NCBI GenBank assembly: GCA_025617745.1
Contig: CM046873.1
Location: 31,753,101-31,817,100, forward strand
Direction of reading: 5' to 3'
DNA: 64,000 nucleotides
From: Heliocidaris erythrogramma
Taxonomy: Eukaryota > Echinodermata > Echinoidea > Camarodonta > Echinometridae
This document shows, piece after piece, positions 11,540 through 22,993 of the stretch (position 1 is its first letter; each line of letters begins with the position of its first letter). Under the pieces are notes generated by a model. The model saw only the letters and a program-made list of their open reading frames with translations. It was not told the origin of the DNA and made no database searches. Both the position numbers and the translations under genes were made by a program.

Positions 11540-12557
11540 TCTGCAAGACAGTCGGGCCTCTCTGATAGAGCCGCGGACTTTTTAATGTCCAGTCGTAGGG
11601 TTTCTACTAGGGAAATTTACAATTCCCGTCTCTCGGTCTTTTTCCTTTGGTGCAAAGAGAGAAATCAAACCCCTTCTAAGGCTCCTATTGGTTCAATTGC
11701 GGATTTCTTAATCTCGTTATTTGACAAAGGGAGATCTATCTCTACTATCCGAGGCTACCGTTCGGCGATCGGGGCCATTCATTCGGGTTTCTCAGATGGT
11801 TCGGGGATTTCCAATTCCCCGCTACTAAGTGGTTTGATTCGTTCGTTCTTTCTGAAACGACCTTCTTTTTCTAAGTTAGTGCCGTCTTGGAGTCTGCCTA
11901 AGGTCCTGGAGGCCTTGGCGAAACCTCCTTTCGAACCGTTAGGTGAAGCTTCGCTTCATCATCTTACGGTTAAGACGCTCTTTTTGGTAGCTATTGCCTC
12001 TGGGCAGAGGCGCAGTACTCTTCATGCTCTGTCTTACTCCTGGTCATGTTCGCTGGGAGAGAAAAGGCGTTAGATTGATTCCTAGGGCTTCTTTTGTTGC
12101 CAAGAATCAGACAGCTGCCTCTGGCCCTGTTGAGATTTTTCTTTGTCCGCTTTCTAATTTTTCTTCGGTGCGTGAGGACAAAGTTTGGTGTCCTGTAAGG
12201 GCTCTCAAATGGTATATTGATAAGACTAAGTCTTATCGTAAGGATGATCAGTTGTTCCTGATCACTAGAGAGCCTTTTTCTCCTGCCTCTCTTGATTCCA
12301 TCTCTAGATGGATCGTTGAAGCTATTAGGGCCGCTGGCACAGAGGCTCTTTTATCCGACAGTAAGCCTCGTGCTCATGATACTCGTAGTGTCAGCACTTC
12401 TTTGGCTCTGTTTCAAGGTGTGGCGCTTGTTGATATTTTGAAGGCTGCTTATTGGCGTTCGCCCAATTCCTTCATTTCTTGCTACCTTAGGGATATTCCC
12501 GCAGGTGAAGCTTTGTTTGCGTCAGCCACCTTGAAGGCCGCTGTGTCTTCTTCGTAG
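11540..12557 (+). pseudogene. Tyrosine recombinase of the DIRS element (fossil)
   Basis: An N-terminal core-binding region (TREIYNSRLSVFFLWC, STIRGYRSAIGAIH) is followed by the catalytic half with the H-x-x-R signature (HDTR) and a downstream 'AYWRSPNSFISCYL' segment, where the family carries its nucleophilic tyrosine. This enzyme replaces the DDE integrase of LTR elements and joins a circular DNA intermediate to the target. The region is broken. Confidence 0.9.
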
Positions 12558-12625
12558 TCTTTGGTGTAATCCTATTCCCTTCTGCTCGAAACATGCCTCC
12601 CGGTCTTTGAGTTGGCGCTGGTCTG

Positions 12626-12719
12626 GCATAATAGGTAGGTATATATGATTTATTGCAGTAAATTTGTAAAATCAGCACTGATTTTCTTATTTACTATATA
12701 AATCTATATACCTACCTAT
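12626..12719 (+). repeat. DIRS internal complementary region
   Basis: The left half (12,626-12,663) is the exact reverse complement of the element's extreme left end. The right half (about 12,671-12,719) is the exact reverse complement of its extreme right end, with a few bases between. In DIRS1 this region is held to template the circle junction during reverse transcription. It overlaps no coding sequence here. Confidence 0.92.
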
Positions 12720-12779
12720 GACCCTCCCTCCTTCCCCTCACCTTGCAAGCAACATGTTTCTACTTGGGATTGCTCGCAA

Positions 12780-12965
12780 AAGAGGAAGATGGCCGTAGTG
12801 TGTTGACGCGCGTGAGTGGCGAAGGGGACAATAGGATTACGGGGGGTGCGCACAATATTGTGACTCATGTGTGTTAAATTCTCGAAGGGGTCCCGTAGTC
12901 AAGACTACAGGCATAATAGGTAGGTATATAGATTTATATAGTAAATAAGAAAATCAGTGCTGATT
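12780..12965 (+). repeat. DIRS right inverted terminal repeat
   Basis: Reverse complement of the left repeat without visible mismatch over the ~140-bp shared core. It ends with a unique outer segment ('gatttatatagtaaataag') mirrored in the internal complementary region. Confidence 0.92.
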
Positions 12966-13332
12966 ATACAATTCGTTTAGGCTCAGAATGGCTTGAAACT
13001 TCTTCCTGCTCATACAGAAACCTGTGCCTTCAATATCATGTTTATTCCTATGCAACACATCTTTGCCCAGTTTTCTCAAGAAAGAAACTAATTGAAAGTT
13101 AATATTTAACTCTTGAAAGTTCATTTTTGACAATTGCTCAAAAATCTATTAGCATGGAAGGGGTTAAGATTGTTTCCTACTGTAAAGCCAAGGTTCTGTA
13201 TCCTCCCATCTCCCTGGTTCTGTGATTGCGGCCTGTGTCTACAAACTTCCTGAAGTTGTATTGCATGGTAGAGTCATAATGCATTAATTCCCTTTTGAAA
13301 CATCAGGATACTTCAGGCAATTGCTAAATTCC
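12966..13332. other. No gene; nothing recognised
   Basis: AT-rich flank of the DIRS insertion without a supportable feature. Confidence 0.35.
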
Positions 13333-13631
13333 TTAAAGGGATTCTCAACCGCAGATTGTGGACGTTTTTATTCCGCGAGAGGGAACAGTGATCGTTACCT
13401 GATCATGCCGTTGCCCCGCAGGGCGCAAAATCCGGATAGACTGGTCGCCGCACAACATGCATGCTCCGCCTCAGCTCGAGCTCTCGTGCAAGATTCGGTC
13501 GGCTTCGTGCAGTCCGAAATTTAATCCCAGTAGTCCGATGGACGGTTTGACGCACAAACTTTGTGTACGAGTGAATGGGGCTTACGCGATTCTTTCTTTC
13601 CCCACTGCCGCCTGGTGGCGTATCCCTTTAA
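13333..13631. mobile_element. GC-rich 299-bp MITE with TTAAAGGGAT ends
   Basis: The termini TTAAAGGGAT and ATCCCTTTAA are perfect inverted copies and include TTAA at the outside, so TTAA may be the duplicated target. The interior is clearly richer in GC and CpG than both flanks. There is no coding capacity. The superfamily is uncertain: the TTAA suggests piggyBac-like insertion, but the terminal bases are not canonical for it. Confidence 0.6.
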
Positions 13632-14182
13632 TACAATACCTCTCTGGTGTAGGGAACCATCGTAAGGATCGATAATGCGCTTTCTTAGGTTCACAAAATC
13701 AGTGATGAATGACTTTACTCTTTAATTCGCTTACACCATGACCACACCCCTTCAATAATTGATAGGTGAATCTATACAGCTGCATCTGATTTGATCTAGT
13801 TCGATGTAGTTTGATCTAGATTGATGAAGATCAAAGTATCATGGTTGCATGAGTAGGATCAATCTGGTCTATGCGTGTGTAATCACAAACAGGTGTTACG
13901 ACTCGATGAAGTCATAATGTTGAATGATGTTTTGTCAGACGTGAAACTGGAGACAATAGGTGAGCTTCGTCAACCCCGAAGTGATTAACGTGAAATCAGT
14001 TGCATGGGGCTTCACAAGTAGCGCCTGTGCAGTTAACAAGCAAATTATTCATTCAAGAAAGCATCATGACAGAACTTTTGTATCTTTGGAAAGTAACAAA
14101 ATAATAAGTTAGATTATGAAGCGTTCTTTTTCCTGAGGATGCAAAGCGCTAAATACTATTATAACATCCTGATTTAGTCATA
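13632..14182. other. No gene; short ATC-rich motif reiteration
   Basis: Near 13,788-13,833 the motif 'tttgatctag' is reiterated with variants. Nothing else is recognisable. Confidence 0.35.
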
Positions 14183-14463
14183 GGCCCATATACTCTCGAA
14201 AGGTGCCTAACTTAAGCCCTTTCCTAAGTGTGTAGATTTAGGACACAGAATTATGGAAAGCCAAATGCCACCCTCTTTTAATCCTACAAAATCACCATAG
14301 TTCTAGGACTTAATGCAAATACAAAAACCGACAGGATAGAATTGATTTTGTTTCATAAATATAGTAATTTATATGGATCTCAGGGGTTGACTAATGGCCT
14401 TCCTTAAATCAGCGGTCTAAGTTAAGCCAGGTTCAGCTTAGGACACTTTCAAGAATACGGGCC
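14183..14463. mobile_element. MITE with GGCCC...GGGCC inverted ends
   Basis: The left end 'ggcccatatactctcgaaag' and the reverse complement of the right end 'ggcccgtattcttgaaag' match over ~35 bp with a few mismatches. Further inward both read 'cctaacttaagcc' or close variants. The interior has no coding frame. The flanks share only 'ata', so the target duplication is unclear. Confidence 0.65.
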
Positions 14464-14517
14464 ATATAGCTTTCATAGTAAGGCTCAAGTCGTAAGAATT
14501 CAACAAACTTCTTCCTA

Positions 14518-14665
14518 ACGGGTACCCATCATTTACATCACCTGGGTCTAGAGTGGCAAATGTGGACTAATGTCTTGCTCAAGGGCATTAGTGCCATGAC
14601 AGAGATTTAAACCCTGTACCATGTGGTCCATAGTCTGGTGACTTCTTCACTAGACTACACCCAAC
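14518..14665 (-). mobile_element. Degraded tRNA-derived SINE fragment
   Basis: The order of motifs 'cgggtacccat', 'cacctgggt', 'agagtggcaaatgt', 'taatgtcttgc' and a decayed B-box region ('gagatttaaaccctg') matches the well-preserved SINE at 54,862-55,206 on the same strand. The copy lacks the 3' tail and is much more diverged. Confidence 0.65.
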
Positions 14666-14957
14666 GGGAGACCAGTGTTTGAATCTAAATTACTGATGAA
14701 CAACATAAAGAATAAGTTATATCCCAAACATTAATTTGATTCACAATCTAGAGCCTCCAGCTATTCATTATGATATTTTTTTTTAAATCATGAAATACCT
14801 CCTTGAAACGATTAAAGTTCTCAGAAAAAGGAAGACAAGACTTTGCAAAACTGAGGAGTTTTGATTCCTTGGCACAGCTAGTACAGACATTTCTCGGTAA
14901 CAGTCATGACTAGATTCTGTGAAAAGAAGCTTGTCGAAGTGTCAGCGAATAGACTTC
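14664..14957. other. No gene; nothing recognised
   Basis: AT-rich spacer between two mobile elements. Confidence 0.35.
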
Positions 14958-15318
14958 GGGTGCGTTTATACTCCCGTTTTTCAGGCCAGAATGAGCCATA
15001 TGTTATGAGTTTAGTTCAAAACATGGTTGCGTCCACAGTCATTTTCGTATTCTTGCCGATTTAAAACGCCGATATAAAACCCCCCAAAAGGTACATTTTC
15101 AAATGGCAGTTCTCCCAAAACAGTTTCTGGGGAAGCATCTGCTAGTTTATATGACATCATATAAACTAGTAGCATGCGCAGTGAGGTTCACGAAACAAGC
15201 TGCAGAGCCCAAAATCACCTGGAGAAAAGAAGTATAAATAGTACCCCGTGAAACTGCGTTTTAGATAAGCGTTACGAAACGCTCATTCTGCCTTCGCAAA
15301 GAAAGTATAAACGTACCC
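14958..15318. mobile_element. 361-bp MITE with GGGTRCGTTTATAC ends
   Basis: The left end 'gggtgcgtttatact' and the reverse complement of the right end 'gggtacgtttatact' match. About 15 bp further in, 'gccagaatgagc' is mirrored by 'gctcattctgcc'. There is no coding frame and no convincing target duplication. It sits 300 bp from two other mobile elements. Confidence 0.7.
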
Positions 15319-17438
15319 TTATACTGTAGGGTAGGCTGTTCTATAAACAAAGGTGATCATTTAGGATATTATTAAACCATGTCTTTCATTAGAAATGTCA
15401 CATGTTTCACACCTCATTGGCAAAACTACAAGGCACTTCTTGTAGCGCAGGAAAGACCTATATGCTCATGACTCACCGCCAATTTATCCAACCCTGTTTT
15501 CGGAACAAAAAACATGGATGCATGTGTTTCAAAATTAGATTGTGTAAGCCCCCAATGAGTCGTTATCGCTCCAAAAGTGACACAGAGATAAGCCTCGTTT
15601 AGTCCCCTTCCCGTCGATTTCTTTTCCAAGGCCATAAGAGAAGTTTTTGCCTTTCTAAACAACACAAAATGACACATAATTATAACCCGTTTTGAATCAA
15701 ATCGGATCAAGTTATCAAGATTGTCTCTCTGAAACCATGGGAGATCCCAAAACTTTTTAAAGCGAATCGGGTGAATCACACAGTGACATCATTTTGTCTA
15801 GGGCATTGTAGTCTAATTTCCAGACTGAAACTTCCATTTTAAAAATGTTAATGTGATCAGTATGGCTGAAGGATTAAGGGTAATGTTTTCTAGACATATA
15901 TAGGTTTATGTGGGAGTTGGAAACTTATCAGTATATAGATATTTAACATATGAGTAGAATATTGAGGTGCATATCGTACGAAGAAATATTTAACCTGACA
16001 AAAGGCTGTAACGTGTTCCTTGTTGAACTGAACCTAGGCATCAACCTTTGACCTTGGTTTAAAAGGTTGAAACGTTGTAGATAAAGACAGAACCAAGCAC
16101 CCGTTGTTGTTTTTTGTTGGTTTTTTTTTTTAAAAACTTTTTTTTTTTTTTAACTTTTTTTTTACTGTAAAATCAAAACTTTTGTGAATTTCATGAGTGG
16201 TTGGGATTCGCAAAAGTTTCATGCAACAAAATTATTAATACCAGTTTTTGGAGTTTTTGCAGTTCTTTAAAGTTTCTTGGTGAAAGTTTCGGATTTACAA
16301 AATTTCATTAAACCAAGGTAGTAGTCTACTTCTTTTTATACCAAAGCCAATACCAAACTGCTTGATGGTATAGCAATAACCAATTCATACAATAGTTGAA
16401 TACATTGAATGTAGATAATGGTACTTTTGGAGGGATAATGGATGACTGAAATATCTTGAAAGTCTCATGAGAAGAAGTTCCAATTATAAATTATGAGTAA
16501 AAAGCTTGGATTCCAGACTAACAAAGAACAGCTGTCATGAAAATAGAAACTCAGCCAGCAAGATTCACTCCAAATGACTAATTGTTGTTAATCCACAGAA
16601 TTTGTGTAACCCAAACCAGCAATATACGTGTGTATCGTGTCATCATATCATCATATTCTATATTCCATTTGCCACTTCACCATGCTACATGATATAGCAC
16701 AAGCACGGGAGGATGGGAAATGAGAAAATTTATGATATTGGGAAGTTTTTTTCTCAAGTTTCGTCTTAACGAATACATCAAAAGTTACTAGAAATGTGGT
16801 TCCTTAAAGGGTTATAAAGTGCCAGAGTTCGCGGACCAAACTATTTTTAAGCGGGGGTGTTATGAAAAAATGACACTTTTAGCAAAATTTCCATCTGTGA
16901 TGCAAAATTTTCACATCTCTCATGAAATCTAAAGCTTGTTTTGAAATTTGAAATGTGTGATAGGGAAGCCAATTTATCTGACTAACATTTCCAAGTGAAG
17001 GTATTAGACAAGATCATGTTGTTCTGATATTAATAGCAAAAGAGTAATGAGAAGTCAACACAAAATTCACTGAGAAATGGAGCATTTCATTGATTCTCAT
17101 TTAAATAAGTAGCCATGACAACCAAATTTTATCAATTTTCAGTACACCTAGTGATATTCTCCACAATAAATCACAAAGCAATGCATCACACCGAATCACT
17201 TTTTTTAAATGGCCTCCCAACTTGGACAATTCTGAAAATGTCTGTCCATGACGCGAACTGATCACACTCTGCTTCAGGTCATACCATTTGATTGAATGCT
17301 TATTAGGCTGAATGAAATTTACTGTTCATTTTTCCTTGCATTATGGTCGCTAGACCGATTTTTTCAGTACTGCAAACCCATGGTTTCTAAAATCCTCAGA
17401 ATAAAAGAAGGTGTATCATCGTTAGACCATTAAAAAAA
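15319..17438. other. No gene; repeat-like AT-rich DNA
   Basis: This contains T-rich runs (16,108-16,163) and a stretch at 16,165-16,320 in which 'aaaacttttgtgaattt' and 'caaaagtttcatgcaac' are variants of one motif. The stretch is probably an old dispersed repeat. A 117-codon minus-strand frame (15,426-15,779) has no recognisable domain. Confidence 0.35.
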
Positions 17439-17523
17439 TATATCATCTGTTTGGAGCCAGAAGGGCGTTAACTCGTACTTTAACACAGAGTTAATGCCCA
17501 TCTGGTTCTCAACAGACGATATC
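17439..17523. repeat. 85-bp palindromic dispersed repeat, copy 1
   Basis: A near-perfect hairpin: 'tatcatctgtttggagccag' then 'aagggcgttaactc' pair with 'gagttaatgccc' and 'atctggttctcaacagacga'. A loop of about 13 nt remains. Shorter or diverged copies lie at 24,421 and 26,405, and half-copies near 36,290 and 49,252. Confidence 0.75.
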
Positions 17524-17646
17524 ATGGTCCTTCGGTCCTTTGACCTTTGGTCAACTGGGCCATATGCAAATGGTGTACATGATCCAGAGACTCCAATATT
17601 TAGACCAAGTCCTGCATCTCTTTGTGTGCACATCGTTGGTAAAATT

Positions 17647-17695
17647 GGGGGGGGGGGGGAGCTATTTGTGGACAAAGTCTGGGGGGGGGGGGGGG
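17647..17695 (+). repeat. Two poly(G) runs (13 and 15 nt)
   Basis: Runs of G at 17,647-17,659 and 17,681-17,695 separated by 21 bp. Sea urchin G-string factors (suGF1/SpGCF1 type) are known to bind such tracts. Whether these two are bound is unknown. Confidence 0.85.
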
Positions 17696-18229
17696 ATTGT
17701 CCCAACAATCCTCTACCGCAAAGGGATGACATAGAACAAACGAACACAATAGCATAGCTCACTCACTCTCTTTGTGGTAAAGGTATGATGGAGTCATTCA
17801 CAAATATGATCTGTGGCGAGAGAGGTGAGTGAGTGTGAAAGTTTGTAGTATGACTAAGAGAATCCTACCAGGTACCACCAAGCACCCCTGTCATGTCGAC
17901 TGGTATCTGGTGACGGATTCCTCTTACTCATAACAAGACCCATGACTCCGTCTTCTTAGGGTTGTCCTGCGTTCTGTATTTCTGTCCATTTGTCCATGTC
18001 ACTGTCACATGGGGGTTTTTTTTGTAAGACATTGTTGCATGTCATTGTCTGATATGTTTTTAAAATATTTTGTCTGTCATTGTGTCTGTAAAGTATTATG
18101 CTTTACTTCTCACTGAGCTCCTTCTAGATTCACTTTATTTGTTATTTATAAGCTACAAAAGTTTCCAGTAAATCTAACTAAGCACAGTCTCTGTGTCTAT
18201 CTTTAAAATGTTTTCATTTTCTCTCATTT
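17696..18229. other. No gene; nothing recognised
   Basis: No credible coding signal, and no repeat beyond single T and GT runs. Confidence 0.35.
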
Positions 18230-18360
18230 TTTCTCCTTCCCGGTCTTATTTCTTTGTTCTCTCTCCCTCCCTTTGTCTATCACCCTCTCTCTTTCTCTCT
18301 CTCTCTCTCTTTCTCTCTATTCTCCCTATTTCCTCTCTATCTCCCTTCTCACTTTCACAA
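18230..18360 (+). repeat. CT-rich microsatellite
   Basis: An interrupted (CT)n/(CTTT)n tract. The 73-codon frame across it is compositional. Confidence 0.8.
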
Positions 18361-19376
18361 TCATTTAGTGTTGATCTTCACTTAAGATTGATTTATTTCA
18401 GTTTATATATTTGACTTATTAGCTCTTGCTTTCTTGTTATGACTATCATTTCCAATATTCTTTATTTCTGGACTTTCCATGTGCTGTGAATCTAACATGT
18501 CATAAATCAACTTCTACCACCTGCCTTTTGCCCTTAATTCACTTCAAAAGAGATCTCAAAATATCAGACACAAACACTGCCTGTCAATTTTTTTCCATGA
18601 ATGAAAATATGACAAAGGAGAAAACCAAATAAAAACAATCCTGAGAAAAAAAAAAATTGTTTCAATTCCACATGCCCCCAACAAATTCCCCATGACATAC
18701 AATTACTAAACTTTCCCCATATTTATGCTAAACAGCATGATGTGATTATTATATTGTATATCTCCATCTTGTCTCCAAACTTCATAATTTTGTGGAAGAA
18801 AGACCCCCTGCTGTGGTTTTGTCTCTCTCCATCCTTTCTAGCTCCCCACAAAGTATGACTCATAGCCAGATAGGGGTTGTTTTCTCTCCAGTAAGTGGGG
18901 CTTTATAAGAACTTACGCTGGTAGTGGTAGGTAGAAATGAGTAAGTTTTGTTTAGAATGTGCTGGTATGAGTTTAGTAATGGGGAAAGCATGATGGTTGT
19001 GGATGCTAGACCCATTTTCTATTTCCGTGTTGCTTTCTTGGAAGTTTTTAAGTTTTGCGTGGAGTTTCCAACTCCAAACCAAGAAATGTAGGCATAATAG
19101 TAGTTGGTTGGTTATGACACTAAGACAAAGGTCGTGAAATACAGGATGTAACCTGCATTTTGACCGGCAAAAAGATATTCATATATTGTTCCTTTCATAA
19201 TTAAACAGTGTTTTGGCAGGCAAAACATGAGTGGTGATGAACTCATATGTTTAATATTTGAACAGATATTATGGTAGTAGATGATTTCTTTGAGACCAGT
19301 TTTCAATAAAGGTGCTCCAACATAATGCTCTGGTGACTACTGCTTTGAGCTTTATTTTTATCAAAGATATATGTTT
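18361..19376. other. No gene; nothing recognised
   Basis: AT-rich sequence with only short frames. Confidence 0.35.
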
Positions 19377-19440
19377 CGGGTTAGGTTTAGATTAGGTTTA
19401 GGTTTAGGTTAGCTTTAGGGTTAGGGTTATATAGGTTAGT
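19377..19440 (+). repeat. Interstitial telomere-like tract (TTAGGG/TTAGGT variants)
   Basis: About ten degenerate units read as 'ttaggt', 'ttagattaggt', 'ttagggttaggg'. TTAGGG is the usual deuterostome telomere unit. The tract is short and imperfect, so it could be chance expansion or an old repair scar. Confidence 0.55.
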
Positions 19441-21174
19441 GTTTTGTGCAGGGTTGAAATATGAATTCAGTTTGTGTACGTAATTGAGGCGTAGCCATCG
19501 TCAACGGAGCATTTCACGTGTCGGACAATCAGCACATGATCAATTTGAGACCAGTTTACAATAAGTCATGTCGATGATATATCTGAGGGTGTCTCTCATT
19601 TGCTATCATCAGACCACATAGGTCTACATATAGCTTTGCATGTCAGAACAAACATTCTAGTTCACCTTTTCTAAGCCAACTCCTAACCCTGTTAGTCATC
19701 ATTTTTGTTTACCGTACATGCCAATGAGCATTTGCACATCGATGTTTGGGATAATAAATGTTTATTTAGCCTGAATGATCTCATGTTTTTCTTATGACTA
19801 CCTAGGAAAAATAATGTTCTTGAACTATGCTCTTTGAAAATCTTAGCGACCCCCTGCAAAGTTTTGTCAAAGGAATGGATAAGTGCCTCGTTTGAATGTG
19901 TGGGTAGACTGATACTTTTGAAAAAATTCAAAATACAAGATGTGAGGTTAGGATAGGCCCTAAATATTTTTTTGTAGGCCTCTAATTTTGAGGTATTTAT
20001 GTTTCAGACTGAAATATGATGCTTGAAATTCGATGCTTCTTACTTTCTTTAATTGCAGTTTTGTTAATTGGTAACATTTTGATTTATGATTTATTGTGCG
20101 ACTAGGATGCCTCTTTCAGGCAGAGTTGTGTGCTCTACAAATCCCAAATTATTATTAGTAGTAAGGTAAATCCAAGGAAGCAAATTGAACGAGGAATTAC
20201 AACCCCAACTTTGACCCTTCAAGTGCTCAAAGTTTGCAAATTCTGGTCATGCTTAATAAACCTGGACATCTGATTACTAATTGGTTAAACTGCTATAAAG
20301 TCCTCCAGTGTTGAGTCAACTACATTTATACAGACAAGAATGCCTGAATAATAAACACCATTTAACACCACAGTTATTCTCTTTTGTTCCTGGTTTTTAT
20401 TGCATTGACTTTTGTCTGTGGTTTTATACATGTATCTTCCAAGGTTTACTCAGCACAGGGTCTGCTTTTGTTTACAAATATTTGTTTACTGCTGGCATTG
20501 TTGTTGTTGTGGTTTTGTTTGTTGTGGATGTTTATAGGGGCCAGTGACCCTGTTCTGGGTTGGAGGATTGCCCAAGTGAACATGGATAGGGAGAGGAAGT
20601 TTGGAGTGGGATAACAAAGATATATACTCATTTCCTTTATGTGGTGAAAAGAATCCATTCATACCAAATCGTACTTTGAGGAAAATGCCTTTTAGTTTGA
20701 GTGTTGAATTAGATGCTGTGCTTGCAGACTGTGCTAACCTAGTTCCTTGGACTTGACGTACAGTCTTAAGTCCTGGAGAATCCTGACAAGTATACTTAAT
20801 TTTTTAGCACTTTGGTATTAAAAGATAAATTGCTGAAAGAACTGGAGCTGCACAATTCACAACAATTACGAAAGCATTAACCCTTGTGTTCTCACTATAC
20901 TCTAACATTCTGTCCGCTTCAAACATTGTAGTTTGTTGACATAGTTGTGTCAGGGTTAAGAACAATGTCACTTTGATGAGTCATCAATGTGAACTTGTTT
21001 CTGTGTGTACGTACTTTAAAGCCATGTTTGTTTCATGTTGTAATGAATGAGACATAATATGGAACACATTGTTCAGGCTTCGCAACTTGGAATCGCTGCA
21101 CCTGCCCCTGTTCCAGAGGCTAGCCACAAATTGTCAACAAAGAAATGTTTGGTAGTCTGTGTGTTTGGCATCAG
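19441..21174. other. No gene; nothing recognised
   Basis: Several short frames occur, none with a domain or splice context that I can support. The first coding exon of the phosphatase was looked for here and in the rest of 1-24,572 without success. Confidence 0.35.
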
Positions 21175-21392
21175 GCAGGAAAGAGAGAGAGAGAGAAAAA
21201 GAAAGAGAAAGAGAAAGAAAGAGAGAGATCGAGAGAGAAAGGGAAGGGGGAGGGGAGGGAAGAGACAGAGCTGCAGATCGAGAGAAAGAGACTGAGAGAT
21301 AGAAACAGAGAGAAACAGACAGACAAACAGAGAGACAGAGTGACAGAGTGAGAGAGAGAGAAAGATAGCTATAGAGAGAGAGAGAGAGAGAA
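21175..21392 (+). repeat. GA-rich microsatellite
   Basis: Interrupted (GA)n with 'gaaa' and 'gaca' variants over ~215 bp. Confidence 0.85.
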
Positions 21393-21825
21393 TGGTAGAT
21401 ACCTCAAATTTGAGGTTTCCTTCAAAAATAGTGGTTTCCTGTTTGAGGAGGTCTCCTGTTCTCCTTTTGTGGTCAAAGACATGGCCTACTGGTTTTGTTT
21501 TGACTGTTACCCTCCTCTGTACCTGCGAGATTAAAGGCCCTGATCACCTTGTAAAAGTATGATACAAAATATGAACTGTATGCAAATTTATGTGTGCTTT
21601 CATAGAAACACCTGCATTTTCCTTTAGATCTTCCCCATTTATTTCCCAGTTTTTGCCCATTTGTTTCCCAACCCTCCCCTTTTCTCTGAAGTTATTGAGT
21701 ACAGTTCTGTCTTTGATTAAAATCAAATATTGAAAGATAGGATAGACTAATTATATCAACCCCCCACTCCACTCCTCTGGCACACTTGTGGACTAAAATC
21801 ACCTTAAAAAGTAAAAGCTTTAAAA

Positions 21826-21851
21826 ATATATATATATATATATATATATAT
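21826..21851. repeat. (TA)n microsatellite
   Basis: Thirteen TA units. Confidence 0.9.
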
Positions 21852-22949
21852 GGTATCCTTTAATTGATATCTATGATCTACAAACAAGTGTAAAGGAAAA
21901 GGCAGTCTGGTATTGCTGTCTGTAGGATTTGGCATTCCCTTGAGTTCACTTGGCTTTAGATCAGTGTGGTAAAAAGAAAAAACTCAGTGCCAAACAAAAT
22001 TTTCTTATAAGTATTTATAAAAATATGTTTCTAGGAATCATGAAGTGTTTTCATGTTTTGGTGCAATACATAAAAGAGAAAATTGTTAACAGTTACTTGC
22101 ATGACATAAGATTGACTGTTTAAATCATCAGAATCACTTTGATTTGTCCATTCTTTCTTTATGTAATTCTTTGTCCCCTTTTTAGGGGGAGGAGCTAGGG
22201 GCGCTGGTTGGGAGCTAGATATTTTATTGATAAAATACACAATACCTGTGGTGAATTGTTTAGCGGTTTATACATATTTTGAATATGACATCATAAGTTA
22301 TAGATGATTATTCATTTCTATGATTTACATTGTGCGATTGCTCTGTTTGGTTTGAAATCATGCTGTGAAAATAGTGAAAGTTTGCCTGAAGATATGTTCG
22401 TGTTTTCGATAAGTGCGTCAGCTGTGATTGTGGAGTGAAAGTGCCATTCATGTCGAGGGCTTGGCTTTGACAGGAATGAAATTGTGGATAGGATAAAATC
22501 ATCGCCATATGCTTTACTTGGCCTATTTCTCTGATATTCTGGCCACCAGAATAGAATAATATCATCTGGTAGATAAATATATATTCACAGAATCGATTTT
22601 TCTACTACATGTACTTTACCACCTACTTTATGGTGTCTCTTTCTCTCTTTGTTTCTGGAAATGTTTTGAGCTTTTAACCCGTTGCGTACGGGTGGCTCCT
22701 GTATTACTCTTATTGGAATGAGACAATTCAGCAGTCTGTGGGTTGATATGGACCACTTTTCTTCTTACTGATGGTTCCACTGGGTATTTGGAATCAATTG
22801 GAGTTCCCCCTCATCCTTCCCCTCCCTCTTCTCCCCTCTCTTCGTTAAGATAGGTAATGTATATATCCCACCCTTTATTCTTCTTCACCTCCACTTGTAT
22901 AGCCTGGTCCCTGCTTGCCCCCTTGTATAGCGTTTCCCCTCCCAACTAG
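21852..22949. other. No gene; nothing recognised
   Basis: AT-rich DNA. 'aaccacccgtacgcaacg'-like CpGs near 22,680 are isolated. Confidence 0.35.

Positions 22950-22993
<44 letters not shown>

Larger units (their letters stand above)
6777..12965 (+). mobile_element. DIRS-type tyrosine-recombinase retroelement, broken
   Basis: A ~6.2-kb element whose ends are inverted terminal repeats. It has an internal complementary region just inside the right repeat, the layout that separates the DIRS1 group from Ngaro/PAT elements. Internally, in order, come a gag-like basic/Ser-rich region, a reverse transcriptase/RNase H region, and a tyrosine recombinase. The coding parts are interrupted by roughly half a dozen or more breaks, so it is a fossil copy. 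The terminal repeats are identical over about 140 bp, which points to a fairly recent insertion. The family is known to integrate through the recombinase and leaves no target duplication; none is seen. The element is much richer in GC than its surroundings. Confidence 0.92.

Noticed and set aside
13321-13675. Two short open frames
   Set aside because: They lie within the GC-rich MITE at 13,333-13,631.
15426-15779. 117-codon minus-strand open frame
   Set aside because: No domain, no splice context, and repeat-like surroundings.
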